Assembly (NCBI GenBank): GCA_013368315.1
Contig: JAACJM010000244.1
Location: forward strand, 62,001-126,000
Length of the DNA: 64,000 nt
Reading direction: 5' to 3'
Origin: Tetrapyrgos nigripes
Taxonomy: Eukaryota; Basidiomycota; Agaricomycetes; Agaricales; Campanellaceae
Made by a program: the position numbers and the translations under genes. Below are positions 33,891 to 46,620 of this stretch, one piece after another; positions within the stretch are counted from its first letter, which is position 1, and every line of letters begins with the position of its first letter. The notes below the pieces were generated by a model. That model had not been told where the DNA came from. It made no database searches and was given only the letters and a program-made list of their open reading frames with translations.

Positions 33891-34742
33891 CATGAATTGC
33901 TACAGTTCTCTGCCCTCCTTCATCTCTTACTTCATTATTGAACCCTTTCTCTGATCATTCGTCCATTGCATTTCCTCAATAAACTTTATATTCCTGACTT
34001 TGAACCTTATAGAACCTGTTAAACTCTATAAAACCGTTGATCAATCTTCCTATTTTCCTATCTTTCTTCCCTCTTATCCATTCTTCCTATCTTTGATCCA
34101 ATCTTCCAATCTTTCTTAACCATATGGTACTATTCTATTCTTATTTACTTTTCTCATCTCTTCGCATTCCTCATATATACTTGAGATATTTGTAACTGAT
34201 TCCCAGTTCGTTCACTTCGTCTCTGTTCTGTACTACTACTACGCAGTGTAGAGTCTAGTCAGCCTACTCGTCTCTCTCTCTCTATCTCATTTACATCTCT
34301 CAATCTATCTGCTTTGTATCCACGTTTTCTTAGTGTGTGACTTGGGTGGTTATTTGAGTGTAATGGCAACCTTGACACTTGAATGAACTCCCTTATACCC
34401 ACCTCACTATCTTGAGTCTCTTTCTCGTCTATCTTGTTCATCTTTATTCTCAAAAATCCTTTCCCTCTTCTATCCTCACCCCATCTATACTCCAAGCATC
34501 GTTCCCCCTCATAGTAATTTGATTTTGCATTGATTACTAGCAGACACTACTTTGAGTGGACTGCAAATCCATGTAATGGTGTAGCAACAATTGTCTTCCC
34601 TTCTGTATACATCATCCAATCTGTCTACCACACCTCTCCAAATTCGTTTTGAACCCTCTTATAACCGATCCAAACACAACCGACCTCCACTTCCTCTTCC
34701 ACTTGAGCTATTACACACCAAAACCTGTCTTTGTCATTCAGA
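33891..34742 (+). mobile_element. Probable LTR and 5' leader of a gypsy element
   Basis: A pyrimidine-rich stretch with a TATATACTTGAG promoter-like run near 34174 and the short tract ending GTAGAGTCTAGTCAGCC near 34250 resembles an LTR. It is followed by sequence that continues, across the KDZ insertion, into the gypsy gag at 46904. The LTR border and primer-binding site were not defined, so this is inference. Confidence 0.35.
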
Positions 34743-34937
34743 GGGTATTCAGGCACTGCTGTAGTACAATTAATGAATCATACTGGCCAGTCCATACAAT
34801 GATTTACAAATCCTACTGGGCCAAGTATCACCTTTTCTTGGCCCTTCCCCGCCGCTTCCCGGCAGTCATCGCTTAGCACCGCTGCTTCCTGGCAGGCACC
34901 GGCTTAGCATGGCAGTCCACGGCAACCATGCTTCCAA

Positions 34938-35183
34938 TCCTTTTTTCCCACATTCTCGCCTGAGTACTTACTGGGTGATTTTCATACTTAGCACCCTTAT
35001 CCACCTGCCATTTTTGGACATAGATACACATCCATTTTCAGATTAGCACCCATTTTCCGATCCTTTTTTCCCACATTCTCGCCTGAGTACTTACTGGGTG
35101 ATTTTCATACTTAGCACCCTTATCCACCTGCCATTTTTGGACATAGATACACATCCATTTTCAGATTAGCACCCATTTTCAAC
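34938..35183. repeat. Tandem duplication, 123-bp unit, KDZ left subterminal region
   Basis: A unit beginning TCCTTTTTTCCCACATTCTC at 34938 recurs at 35061, nearly identical (period 123). Repeats inside the left end of the element may be transposase-binding or regulatory sequence. Near-identity indicates a recent duplication. Confidence 0.9.
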
Positions 35184-35211
35184 CGGTCAATTTCTCGACT
35201 TAGCATCCGCA

Positions 35212-35377
35212 GCCTTTTTTCCTCCTTCCCAGTTTCCCTTTCTCACATCCATCCTCCAATTACTTACCTAATACCCAACCTATCAACGTCAGAAGCCTTT
35301 TTTCCTCCTTCCCAGTTTCCCTTTCTCACATCCATCCTCCAATTACTTACCTAATGCCCAACCTATCAACGTCAGAT
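35212..35377. repeat. Tandem duplication, 83-bp unit, KDZ left subterminal region
   Basis: A unit beginning GCCTTTTTTCCTCCTTCCCA at 35212 recurs at 35295 with one visible difference (AATACCC versus AATGCCC). It directly follows the 123-bp duplication, giving two independent tandem arrays next to each other. Confidence 0.9.
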
Positions 35378-36588
35378 ATCTCGTTTTCAAGGGCTCAGTC
35401 TCAACTCGGTCTGTTTTCTTTCTCTCTCATTTTCATATTAGCACCATTTTTTCAACCTGCCATTTTCAGACTAGCATTCTTCGTACCGGTTGCCTTACGC
35501 TGTGTTGTTACTGTCTCTCTCATTCACTCCACAACCGTTTCCTTCGTTGCCAGTTTCCCTTCCTTACATCTTCAATTACACACCCTACTGGCGTCAGATA
35601 TCGTTTCCGAGGGCTCAGTATGTGTTCTCTTTTTCTCTTCCTCAAAAAACTGACGTCTGCGACATCACCGGCAATGTAAACGACAGCTCCACAAACTTTT
35701 CAGCTCCAAGACTCCCCAACCACCATCATCCCTCTTCCTTTGTTTTATCCTCCCTCGCTCTCAAACGTCCCTCTCGAACATTGAAGGCACCAGACAACCG
35801 CAACATAAACCAATTCCCAATCAGAAAAATAATACCGAGGAATTGTCACCAACAAACCGACACCACTCACTGTTTCCCCATGCGTCCCAAAAATTTTAAC
35901 TCTCACATTTTTTTTTTCTTCACTAACTTCCCCTCGCCCTCAATACCCACAGAATTGGACGCTAATATTTTTGTTTCAATGAAAAACGACCGTACTGAGG
36001 ATTTCTTTCGCCAGCAGACTGACGTTAACGACATCAAAACAACGGCTCCCCAAAATTTTGCTCCGTCTTTCCCCAATCACCTTCATCCCTCTCCCTTTGT
36101 TGGTACCCTCTCTCCTATCCCCGAGTAAGTTTTTTTTTCCGAGTAGGGACTGGTCAGTTGGCTAATTTTTAATTCATTCTCCTTTGCGCCACTGGCAGGT
36201 TCGCTTACGCATACTACAAGTTCACGCCACATCTTAGGTTAGGGACGGGGCAAGCATTCCGAATGGAGATAAGTATAGGTAAATAGGAGACTTGTACATA
36301 GTATAGCGTGCAATGAGAACCTGGGCTCCTTGAGTATATTTGGACTATGTAGTATGCAATTTTCTGAGCCGAGATAATTTCACAGGGAGATCTAATTCTT
36401 GGCACATAATAGTTCAAACGTTCAAAGAACTAGAAAATACTGATAAGCACAGTACGTCAAAGTATAAAAGATAAAAGCTCAATGATATAGCTCAATGAAA
36501 AACACGCAAGATAGACATTACAAGCAGAAGAGATAAGAACTAAAGCAACAACTCTGCAATGTCATGCTTGGCCCTGGGAGCGAGTGTT
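35378..36588. other. KDZ internal stretch without a recognised gene
   Basis: A 212-codon plus frame (35490-36128) has no domain and is rich in P, F, S and T. It contains two loosely similar parts (TDVCDITGNVN... and TDVNDIKTTAPQ...), which reflect a DNA-level repeat (AAACTGACGTCTGCGACATC near 35646 and CAGACTGACGTTAACGACATC near 36016). I treat it as subterminal repeat DNA rather than a gene. Confidence 0.45.
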
Positions 36589-39500
36589 TCAGCGTTTGAT
36601 ATCACACCCCGCATCGTCATTGTCATTGTCAATATCGTTTCGCTTGCGCCGAACGTTACGAAGTCTAAAAAGTAAATATTAGCGAAAAATTGAAGGACGT
36701 AGGTTTTGAGTTTGCCCACCTCTTTCCCTTATTGAGCCCCTTTAAGGCGAAGACAACGTCCTGAGCAGTATCCACCCATGCTGTGTCGAGACCCTCTAGT
36801 TGATGTTGCCGCCACCAAACAAGGCACATGAGAATCGTTACTACGCCACCTGTACCACATCTGTCTAGCAGTTCCCAGTCGCCGGACCCCGAAGTTCCGG
36901 TTATCCTGAAAGTGACCTTGTCACGCTCCCTCCAACCAGGATTAATTGAGGACCACCAGAGGGGAAAGTCGTTGGTGAAGTCAGTCAGCTTTGAGTTGGC
37001 CACTTCTTTAGGTGTCAGGGGTCGAAATAGCTTGCCATTCTTGAACCATACTCCCACAATGGGAGGTCGACCCACAGAACTGAAGCACGAATTCTAAAAA
37101 ACCAATCACCAATAGAACTGGTATCAAGAGAGTGAATGTACATACCCTTGGATTTTCGTAAGAATGCCAGCGTTCGAAAACCGCCCACTCACGCAGTAAC
37201 TCGGGCCCGACATTGCCAGCATCACGAAGGTTTAGTTCAAAGTAATCCGCCGCTTGACACATCCACATGGGCCAGTCCGGACTTCGGTCCAGGTGGAAAT
37301 CAGGATCTCCATCGTCACCAGACTCGTCAATTATGGATGTCTCTCTAAGACTCGGAGCAGCCACGTCAGGAACTGTGACAGCGACAGGAGCATCAGGAGA
37401 CAATGAGCTTGAATGGGGGATCAAGGATGTGGAGCTGGGTTCTTGGTGATGATTGTCTTCAATTGGGCCGCTAATAGGTCCTGCTGTTATCTCCGTTTGG
37501 GAAAGACAACAACCAGCAGTGATGGAGTCCATATTGGTAGGAACAGCCAGATCAGCAGTCTTCTCCAGCTGGGCGGGATCATTTTCAGAAACAGAAAGAC
37601 TGACAGCAGAGTCCATCTCGTGAGAGGAGCTATCACCAGGCATAGGAAGATTTGAATTGATCTCCGAGTTCATCTCGGCAGAGGGGTTATGACTGTTGGG
37701 TTCGCATGCTGCAGTGGCAGTTCCGTTCGTTGAACTAGACTTGTGAAGTTCTGCTTCTGGACCTATACCGTTGCCACTGATCCCAGTTCTGTCCTCTCTA
37801 ATGACCCCAAGACCTATATCATTGCCACTGGTCCCAGTTCCATCCTTCGTAGTGACCTCAAGTCTGTCGTCCGCAACAAGCGTGTGATCATTGTCCCCAT
37901 CATTTGATCTGCTACCAATGGCACTGTCAGGCTCCAAGCCAGCCTCTGATGACGCCAATTCCTTCCTCGCCTCCTCAACATTCATAGCGTCCTCCATATA
38001 GCAACCATACTCCTTCGTGATATCGACCACATTGCGAGTGAACTGTATGAGGTTGCCACCTGAAGCTGCTGAGTCCAGAACCTTGATCACCTTCACCAGG
38101 TCCTGCGCAGGAATCCTCTTCAGTCCCTCGATCACTGTGTTGGACAGCCAGCCCTCAGGAAGTCGAGAAAGCAGCATTGCAAGGTTGGCTGGCATTGGTC
38201 GCACACGGACACTGCGCCTTAGTGGACCAGGGTTAATATGATCCGGATCAGTTTCTGCCCCAGAAGATTCTGCCTCGGATTCTGCTTCGTTATTTCTAGA
38301 AGCCCCCTTCCCTGGCCGTTTACGTCGGCTCTGATTCTTCTTCTTCCTTCCCGTCCCTGCCCCACCCGAACTTATCTTCTCTGCCTCCCCTGTTGGGCGT
38401 TCCTCTTCAGCGTCAAATGACAGCATCCTTGGATCATCAACCGGATTTGGAGCTTTGTCCGAAGGCAATGCTGACGTAGTCGTCTTCAAACCATGGGTCA
38501 AATTGGTGGGGGGTATAGAGTCTAATGAGATGATGAGATAAGTATCCAGTTAGTTACTTGGTTCAGAATAAGATACCAACACTCACTTGTTGCCGTTTCT
38601 AGCAGAAAATCCATAAAGTAGCCAAGTACCTGGCTATTGAACTCATCCTCCTTGAACTTGTTGATCTTAGTAGACAGGGGTTGGCCATTCCCATCCTTCA
38701 TATTCTCACAGTTATAGCTAGAGCTTGGCATTAGAATCATTCCACAATGCAAAGTGAGTACATACACGGCAAGATCAAACTTCTTTGTCCCTGGCGCAGG
38801 AGCCCGTCCACACACCAAGAAGGAATAGTATCCCGTATGTGCCGACACAATATCCACCATTGGCTGAGCAACTAACCCGATGTGTTTACGACACCTACAA
38901 AGTAAGTCCATCTTTAAAAAACAATAAACAAACTTGAATTGAGGACAACTTACATAGCCTGGATGATGGGATCGCTGGATGCCTCTGCTGCGATAGTCTC
39001 CCCGCTGACCAACGCCTTGGCTTTTTCGACCCTTTTACGGTGATCTTCCTGATTTTCTCACTCCACCTCCTTCTGTACCTCCTCCGACTCGTTTTTCAAA
39101 AGCTCCTGTGCCACTAAGCACTTGTAGTGCATTTGATACCGCCCAGGTACGTCCTCATTCCTATACTTCTCATCATACGCTTCCTTCACCTTTGAGGCAA
39201 ATTTCTCCTGCTTCATGTAGAACTGATATGTGCTGATCCCCTTCGTACTCTCCTTGCCGATCTTCTTCATATGGGTGAACCAATTTGTAAACGGATTTCG
39301 AAGACCATTAGTCGTATTTGCCGCCAAGCGATTGGAAGCAAACCAAGAACGTATAGTCTGCTCAACAGATGGTTAGGTCACCATCGTACTCATAGATACT
39401 CAATTAGATACTCACTTTCCGGTGGGTTTGGTTATTGGCGTAATCCTGCTGAAGTTCCCGTTGCCTAGTCTTCAAATCTTCGAGTTGCTCCACTGATAAT

Positions 39501-39940
39501 TCTTTGAGCAGCTTCTCAAAACCTTCCTCCTGTCCACCATCCTGCGAGCCATCACCAGCATCCGAGCACCCTGTCGAACTTGCCAGCATGCCTTGGGTTT
39601 GGTCACTGTTTGAATCAGCGGTGGAACCACCAACTCCATTGGAAGCAGACACGTTGTCCACAACTCCTTGAGACGTGTTGATGGGACCAAGGTTTCCGGT
39701 AGTGCTGGCATTGGCCTTCGACTCCAGGTAGGTGATGAGTCTAAACTCCTCTGGTTCCTCATCCGTATGGTAAGGGAACTCTTTGAACCAATCATTGATG
39801 GCGGTGTTCAGAAAATTGGTTTTCTTCTTCTTGTCTGTAATCTTCAAATACTCGTCGAGTTTGACCTGGAGCCATGAGTCAGCATCTGAATTGTAAGAGC
39901 TAGGAGCACCTCGCGAGCGGTTGGACTTGACTTTTGGCAT
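36589..39940 (-). pseudogene. Unknown KDZ-associated gene, premature stop
   Basis: A minus-strand multi-exon frame from ATG 39940 to the stop at 36589. The first exon has a basic start (MPKVKSNRSRGAPSS) and KKKKTNFLNTAINDWFKEFP. The second continues RSWFASNRLAAN...FTNWFTHMKKIG and then YQFYMKQEKFASKVKEAYDE, a helical pattern seen in hypothetical basidiomycete proteins. After a TGA at 39058-39060 the frame continues without shift (ENQEDHRKRVEKAKAL). Later parts include CRKHIGLVAQPMVDIVSAHTG, a long acidic and serine-rich linker with a basic KKKNQSRRKRPGKG patch, and a C-terminal globular part with PLWWSSINPGWRERDKVTFR. Function is unknown. No TET/JBP (HxD) motif was seen, although some KDZ elements carry such a gene. 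The single stop suggests recent inactivation. Confidence 0.7.
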
Positions 39941-40089
39941 ATTTCGATGGAAAGAGAGTGAGGGCTTGGTTTTTAAATCAACGTCTCATTTTAAATTGTT
40001 CTTGTTTGTCATCGTCCCTGGGTACATCTTATCTTATCAGTTGTCAGTTGCCATTTTCATGGCCGCTCTTAACATATAATGCGACTACC

Positions 40090-40905
40090 TTAAGACTCTT
40101 TCTGGTATCTAAGTTTGAGATGAGCGTGCAATGATTTCAACTCTCTGACCCCCTCCAAAACAGCGCAATGGAGATCTTCTGTCCATCCCAAAAGCTGTTG
40201 TGTAGCAGCTGACAGTCCTTGCACCTCCTTTAGCTCGGTACACACCCCTGAAGCCTGCAGAATGTCGTTTTCGTAGCAGTGAAGCTGACACAAGAGATTA
40301 CCGAAGACTTCTTCATTTCTGTCCAGCATTTGGGTCCCGCTGAGCCCCGAATCCAACTCGTGCAAGCAAGATGAAAATAACATCTCAAAATAAACATCTC
40401 GAGTGGGCTTCAGCTTCGTCTCCACAGCATGAAATGCGCTACGTGCCCGTTGTGTCACGTCTTTGAGACATTTTCTATATGACCTATCAGGTTAGTTATG
40501 TATAGAAGACATTCAGTGAGACATTGTATTTGGACACACCGATCAATCCCCTGCCTGAGTTGGGACTTGGCTGCAATTTTGATCTGTTTCTTCTGTCTTT
40601 TCAAGGATCGTTCCAAGCGCAGTTGGTCTCTGCATAAGTACACAGTTAGCTAGGTCAGATACTTATTAAGTTACCATTGCCACTCATTGCCACTTACTGC
40701 TGCTGTGCTATTTCCAGTTGATCCTTTCAGTATTTTAGTCGACGACCCTCGTTTACTCTCTCTGTGTTTCTTAAGATATAAGTAGTACCTCAGGTTATGA
40801 AGCATAGAGACTGAGAAATACACACCTTTGATAGTATCTGGCACTTTTTATACGATTAGCGGCCAAGCGTTCTTGCTTGGAGTGATATAACTTCGGTCGA
40901 GGCAT
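40090..40905 (-). pseudogene. Small coiled-coil KDZ-associated gene, premature stop
   Basis: Exon one (ATG 40905) encodes MPRPKLYHSKQERLAANRIK, a start typical of a family of small basic basidiomycete proteins. Exon two reads RNTERVNEGRRLKY, then TGA (40727-40729), then KDQLEIAQQQ, joining in phase to DQLRLERSLKRQKKQIKIAA. The rest is helical with a few cysteines and ends RYQKES. Coiled-coil character suggests protein-protein contact. The stop sits where CGA or TGG would fit. No known catalytic motif. It lies between the large minus gene and the divergent transposase side. Confidence 0.65.
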
Positions 40906-41798
40906 GAAAGTATGAGACAAGATTAGGCAGACCCTTATGAAAAATTCAGTTTGTCTGACTTTTTCATTTGGTCGTCTAAACACCAAATTTTGAGCAATAC
41001 TATTTGGTTTTCATACATAGCCTCATAAATTCATGTTTTCGGACTTCTTTTGGTCCAAGGTGTGCCTGCATAAGCTCGTCATTCTTGGGCCTGTAGCTCA
41101 TGGTCCGTGCGCAGGCAGGCAAAGTGTGCCGCCATATGTATGAAATCATCACTTCTCCTAGTACAATCCACTCCGATCTTGTCCTTGGTCCAGTAGGTCC
41201 TGTACGTCTGCTTATGACCCAACTAATCAATGATGCAGGATGCGCATCTCTCACTCGACTACGACTAAGAAAAATTTAGGGCAGAATGGAGGGTTGGTGG
41301 ACTTACAAATTGGTGAACAGTATGTCTTGCCAATCATTCTTAAAACGACGTGATATTCATTCCCCTATCTTCAACTAGATTTATTGATACCTCTTTCACT
41401 ACCCAATCCCTCATGAACATCTCACTTTCCCTCCTCCAGGGCTTGTTGAAACCTGTGTATGAGGATTCTCAGCATAGTATCCAAGCTCGATCCTTGTATC
41501 CCAGTGGACCTAGCACCCCTGCAAAGTTGTAGTCTCTCGTGTTCATGTATGCTCATGTGTCTACATCTGTCAATTTCGCTTGTTGCGAAGCCGCCACATG
41601 GAGGCCACCACTTCACACAAAAATTTTACAATCACAATTCGTCATTGGGACCTGGGTTTTGTTCTTGCGTTCCCAAGAATGGATAAGATTGTTCGGAACA
41701 TTCTATTTCTCACTACGACGTAACGTGGAAATCTACGTACAGACAATGTTGTATTTGTATAATAGTGACTTTGATCTTTCTTTGGCGCATCCACGTTG
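40906..41798. promoter_or_regulatory. Divergent region between minus- and plus-strand KDZ genes
   Basis: About 890 bp between the last minus-strand start and the first plus-strand start in the element. Overlapping short frames (for example 41000-41254, minus) show no domain. It probably contains promoters in both directions; no site was identified. Confidence 0.4.
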
Positions 41799-42603
41799 AT
41801 GAAACGCCCCAGCTCCAGCTCCTTCGAACTCTGGGAGCAACTTGAAGACATGTCCGATGCAATGGAAGAGATCTCTCTCTCAGAGGCAGCCACTGAACCC
41901 AGACCTTCTTGCATCCCCTGACTCTTTGACAGCCAGTCATCGGAGACGAGGAAACATTTCAGGGTGAAGAAGTGGTACAATGTTTACACAGGTAACACTC
42001 CAGGATGCTACACCACATGGTACTTCCCTATTTTTTTGTTTCGGATTGACACTAAATTTTTCATTCAGGGCTGATGCTAGTGCTCGCACCCAGGAGATTC
42101 CTGGCGCCCGGCACGAAGTGTTTAAAAAATATGAGGATGCATTGCATGCTTGGCGACAGAATTGTCTGGCTGTGCATGTGCACGATCAGGGTTTTGTCGA
42201 TGGCACTGTACTCAAAGGACTAGCACCGGTACTCAAGGGAACATCACCAACATCACCAGAGCCTCCTCGAGCATGTACGCCCCCCCCGTATCAGTCTACC
42301 TTTCGTTATGCTTCAGATGGCAAGTATTTCACTCCTCCAAGTTCACCTGCTACCAGGCCGTCGCAAGCATCGTCTACGCAATCTCCGTCTAAACGGAGAG
42401 TCGGGCAAGCTATGTTTGGTCCTGGATCCCCAGCCCGTCTTCCTGAACGCCACTCACAGATGAATCCTGTTCGTTACTGGGCTATCAGTGTGAATTTACC
42501 TTTTGACGTAAGGTTATCCAGGTTGATCTTGCGCCACACGCATTGCAGCAAAATGCCAAAAAAAATCACATTGCACGTTGTGAGATTACGCTATGTAGCT
42601 TAG
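41799..42603 (+). pseudogene. Viroplasmin/RNase H1 N-terminal-like domain gene, premature stop
   Basis: From ATG 41799 the frame reads MKRPSSSSFELWEQLEDMSD... then TGA at 41919-41921, and continues in phase as LFDSQSSETRKHFRVKKWYN VYTGNTPGCYTTW. After an intron it resumes with EIPGARHEVFKKYEDALHAW. The spacing of KKWYxVxxGxxPGxYxTW, then PGARxxxFKxYEDALxAW, matches the RNase H1 N-terminal (caulimovirus viroplasmin-type) fold, which binds RNA-DNA hybrids in RNase H1. Basidiomycetes have many such stand-alone proteins. The remaining sequence is proline- and serine-rich. The end at 42603 is uncertain. Its location in a KDZ element just upstream of the transposase suggests an accessory role. Confidence 0.65.
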
Positions 42604-42701
42604 GGTAGATACACAGGGACAATGGAAATACACTATGTAGCTTAGGGGAGAGAGACTTCGGATAGATTGGGCCTCTTTCTCCTCCTCGCTGTATCACCCT
42701 C

Positions 42702-45700
42702 ATGAAACAGTCGCGTGCTCAATTCGAGAAAGCTAAGGCCGGGAATCATTTTCACCTCAGTCGTGGCGATGTTGACACACCTGAGACAATCCTACGTGTT
42801 GGTTACACATCTAACGACCAGAGAAGAGTCTGCAAGTCCAATGTGCACGTCGAGTTACCCTCACCCGTCAAAAAGCGCCAGTGTGAAACCCTTCAGTGGC
42901 TACGGGAAGTCCACCCTCCGAAGGAGATTGAAACTGATGACGGAATTTTCACTTGGGAGGGCTGTTATACCCTCGATGATGGGAGCAGGACTGGACTTAA
43001 GGATGGAGAGGAGGCACCAGAGGTGACCCGGGTGATTGCAGTCAAACGAAGATATCTGTCGTCGGTGAGTGATAAACTGTAGAATATAATCAACGCATTA
43101 AAACGAAATCAGGACGAACCTATGTTATTATGGAGGCCATTGCGAGACGAATACCTGGCTGAGATGATCCGTCTGGAAGGTCGAGGAGACTTAGATACTA
43201 CACTGTGTCCACAATGTTGGCGTACAGAACCTGGACATGAGCCGCTATATCAGTGCCAAGACTGCTTGACTCCTCGTCTTGTATGCTCAGAATGTTGCCG
43301 TGATGAACACAAGCACCATCCATTTCATATTGTCAAGGTGCGTGAAATTGGTTGAACTTAATAGTACATATCTAACAGACAGTACTCAGCGGTGGAACGG
43401 TAAATTCTTCCAGCAAGTTTTCCTAAAAGAACTAGGTGTCAGCATTCAATTAGGACATCCAGGCTTAGAGGAGTGCACTCACCCTCGTCCAGGCAACGTC
43501 GGGTTCCTGGTGATCCATTGTAACGGCCTTCATCCTGTAACCGTGTCGTACTGTAATTGTCCTGGGAGAAATATACCTTACCGGGTTCAATGCCTGCGCC
43601 AGCAATGGTATCCTGCGTCCCAGGACGATCCTCAGACTTGTGCGATGTTCGCGGTTCTGGGACTGTTTCACAGAATGACATTGCATGGGAAGGTGACAGC
43701 TTATGATTTTATGGCTGGTCTGGAAAAAATGACGAATAATGGAGGTATTGAGTATCAAAAGGTATGTATACCTTACTTCGGATGAGGGTAACACCATACT
43801 AATGGATTAAAAGGACCGTTATAGGGTCTTTTCCCGTATTGTGGTTCAGTGGAGGCACATTTCGATCTTGAAGCGAAGTGGAAGGGGTAACTGTATTGAC
43901 GGAAGGCTGGTAAAGGAGACGAAGGCGGGCGAGTGTGCGTTAAGGTGCCCGGCATGTCCTCGTCCCGGGGTTAACTTGCCTGAGGGATGGGAAAATGAGT
44001 CCGAGGCAACTAAGTGAGTTAAATATATCATGTTTCAGAGAACAGGTAACTCACAGTTCCAAATCAGGTTCAAATATAACCAATTCTTAGCTGTCGATGC
44101 CTGTTTTCGCCTAAAGCGACGTTTGGTATCCAGCGATGCCAAGGACCCTGGCCTGGGTACAGGTTGGACATATTTTGTTGAAAATGGGCCATTCCAAGAG
44201 TTTGTGAAGAACGTGAGTGCACAGAAGGAGGTGAGTATCGTTGAGTCGTTCCTGATAGCACTGTAATGTTGAAATGTTGCCAGATGAGCAGTTGTAGTGG
44301 ATTAGCGGCACTGGACTACGCAAATACAAGATATTCAAGAGGGTATGGAGCAACTGGTGTAGCACTTGGGGTTTGTGCTTGGCATGAGTTGGTTCAGGCC
44401 AACGGAGCAGATGATCTGCAGAAGGGTGAGAGGTGAGTAAGTCAGTAATCTAATCTGAAATCTGCTAATCACACGCTTGGGTAGATACGCAAACGTGGAT
44501 TACGTTTACGGTTCTCTTCGTCGACACCTCGATCCTCGACTAAACTATATCAATTCCTACGACATTTGTTGCCAATGGTGTCGACACCTCGTCCAACGAT
44601 TGAAGGAGCTACCTGAACTCGTCCGGACTCACATTGAAAAGGATTTCATGGAATACGTCATTCCCAAGTTACACATCCTAGGACATCTCCTCGATTGCCA
44701 ACTCGACTTCTCCTTAAACTTCATACCTGGGGTTGGAAGAACAGACGGTGAAGGAATAGAACGCCCCTGGGCTAACATTGGGCTGGTGGCTACGAGCACT
44801 CGTGAGATGGGACCGGGGACACGACACGACACGTTGGATGACCACTGGCACCATTGGAATTGGGTAAAGATAGTTGCACTTGGTGAGTGGACTGTTCTTA
44901 GAATATGGGCCTGTCTCTAAGAAAAAAATGCCAAATAGGACGTATCCTCAAGAAGCGTTTTCTCACAGCATTACCTGAACGAAATGCTCAAGCTCGGTCA
45001 TTCCAGCAATTCAAAGAAGCTCAGGGTGACAATGCAGAGACCTGGATTGGAATGATCAAGGCCTGGGAGTACGACCGTTCGGCACCCAATCCTTTCCAGC
45101 TGCAATGTTTAGGTGAGTGAATTTATTATTGTCTTACTTACATTGTCTTATTGTTTTTAGGTCTCACGGAACACGACATTCGACTCCAATTCGCAGAAAA
45201 AGAGGCAGACGAGGAAAAGGTGGGCATGCCCTCAATTCACAAGATTAGTCCCAGTGCTTTTATTGCCCATGGTTTGGAATTAGAGGAGTTACAGTGCGTA
45301 TATCCGTCAATTGTACAGCATAATAATCACTAACAGGTTGTATTAACGAATTGTATTGACAGACGACGCCTAGAACAAGATGTCAATGCGTCAAAGAGCC
45401 CTAGCGCCAGGGACTTGACAATGATCCTGGAACGTCGGACGCGACTGAGTCGGGAAATAGGACGCTTCCGAGCTGTGCAAGCTACGTATATGCCTGCTGC
45501 ACTACAGGTACTGGCACAGGCCGAGAAGGAGACCTCAAGTGACCTCAATGCCGAATCTCAACCCCTTATGCTCCCTTCATCACTCACACAGGCTCAACAA
45601 AACCTTGGATGCCGGGAAGGTTTGCTCGAGATCGAGATCAAGCTCAGGGATGCTCAAATGCGAACTGCATTGGAGCATTTACGAAACCACCTTCATATCC

Positions 45701-46620
45701 AAACTCGACTCATTACATACCGGGATTCAAATGTTCGTCATCAGGCCATGCTAATGAGATCAAGAGCAATGATACTGCGGAATGACATTAAGACGCAGAC
45801 TCACAAGAAGAAATACCAGGCAGCATGGGAGGCGACGTTAAAGGCACATGGAGGAGATGAGAAAAGGGTAGGTTGGCCAAGGTTGAAGGATTCAGATGTC
45901 AGGTGTATATCGGGTGAGGCAGATAAGGCTTGGAGAAGTGCTCGGAAGGTCCTGGGAAAGAAGAAAAGGGGCGAGATAGAGACAGAGAAGGCGGATGAAC
46001 TAATCGACGCAGCTGACCAAGCGGAACTGTCGAGAGCAGAGATAAGGGACCGTGCAGGGACTGGGACCTACAAGACGTCGTGGATCTGGATGGAGTGTGG
46101 GACGGAAAACATGATCGATGAAGAACGCATGGCTGATGGTGAGTAGTGGTCTCATTCATACATACCGAATATTGACATATGTAACCCAGGGATCCGGGTT
46201 GAGTTCTGCAAGGCGTATGCACGTCTGCAGAGATGGACAGAGGAAGTTATACTTCTCCGGGAAGAGATGAGACGCACCCTCGAGACGCTGGAGTGGCAGG
46301 CAAAGTGGTGGGAGGCCCGAGCAAATGCGCCGGCAAGGGACCCTGCCCATGCTGATGGGATTTCTGCTTACGCTCATAGCCAGGCAGCTGTTATGAGGGC
46401 TCTGCGAAATCGCTTTAGTGCGCACTGGCAAGGTTACGACACTGTTGAGAGCCTGCAGGATGAAGACGACGAGGAACAGGATGCTGCATCAAACGATATC
46501 ACGGTGTTGGAGGGTGGTGATCCAGATGGTCAGGATGCTATGGATGAGGAGGAGCAGGATGATGAGGATGAGGATGATGGATATATGGTAGAACACGAGT
46601 GCAATGAAATGGACGCTTAA
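42702..46620 (+). CDS. KDZ transposase with CxC2-type zinc cluster
   Basis: About eleven exons encode roughly 1,130 residues. After a divergent N-terminus, a cysteine cluster (LCPQCW, YQCQDC, VCSECCRDEHKHH) resembles the CxC2 module associated with KDZ transposases. The catalytic core follows: FLAVDACFRLKRR (first D, near 44085), YINSYDICCQWC (second D, near 44548) and GVGRTDGEGIERPWA (E, near 44745). Intermediate family features are CPACPRPGVNLPEGW, DPGLGTGWTYFVE and DDLQKGERYANVDYV. The C-terminal part is helical and then acidic. Exon joins I checked are in phase (for example FHIVK/RWNGKFFQQV), and no premature stop was seen. It is the best candidate for an active transposase in the window. 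Confidence 0.93.

Noticed and set aside
35490..36128. A 212-codon plus frame in the KDZ left end as a gene
   Set aside because: Low complexity, contains a DNA-level repeat, and lies in subterminal repeat DNA.
36589..39940. TET/JBP dioxygenase cargo of a KDZ element
   Set aside because: No HxD iron-binding motif or double-stranded beta-helix pattern was seen in any exon.
41000..41254. Minus-strand 84-codon frame in the KDZ element
   Set aside because: Protein-like in part, but no family match or splice partner; left as part of the divergent region.
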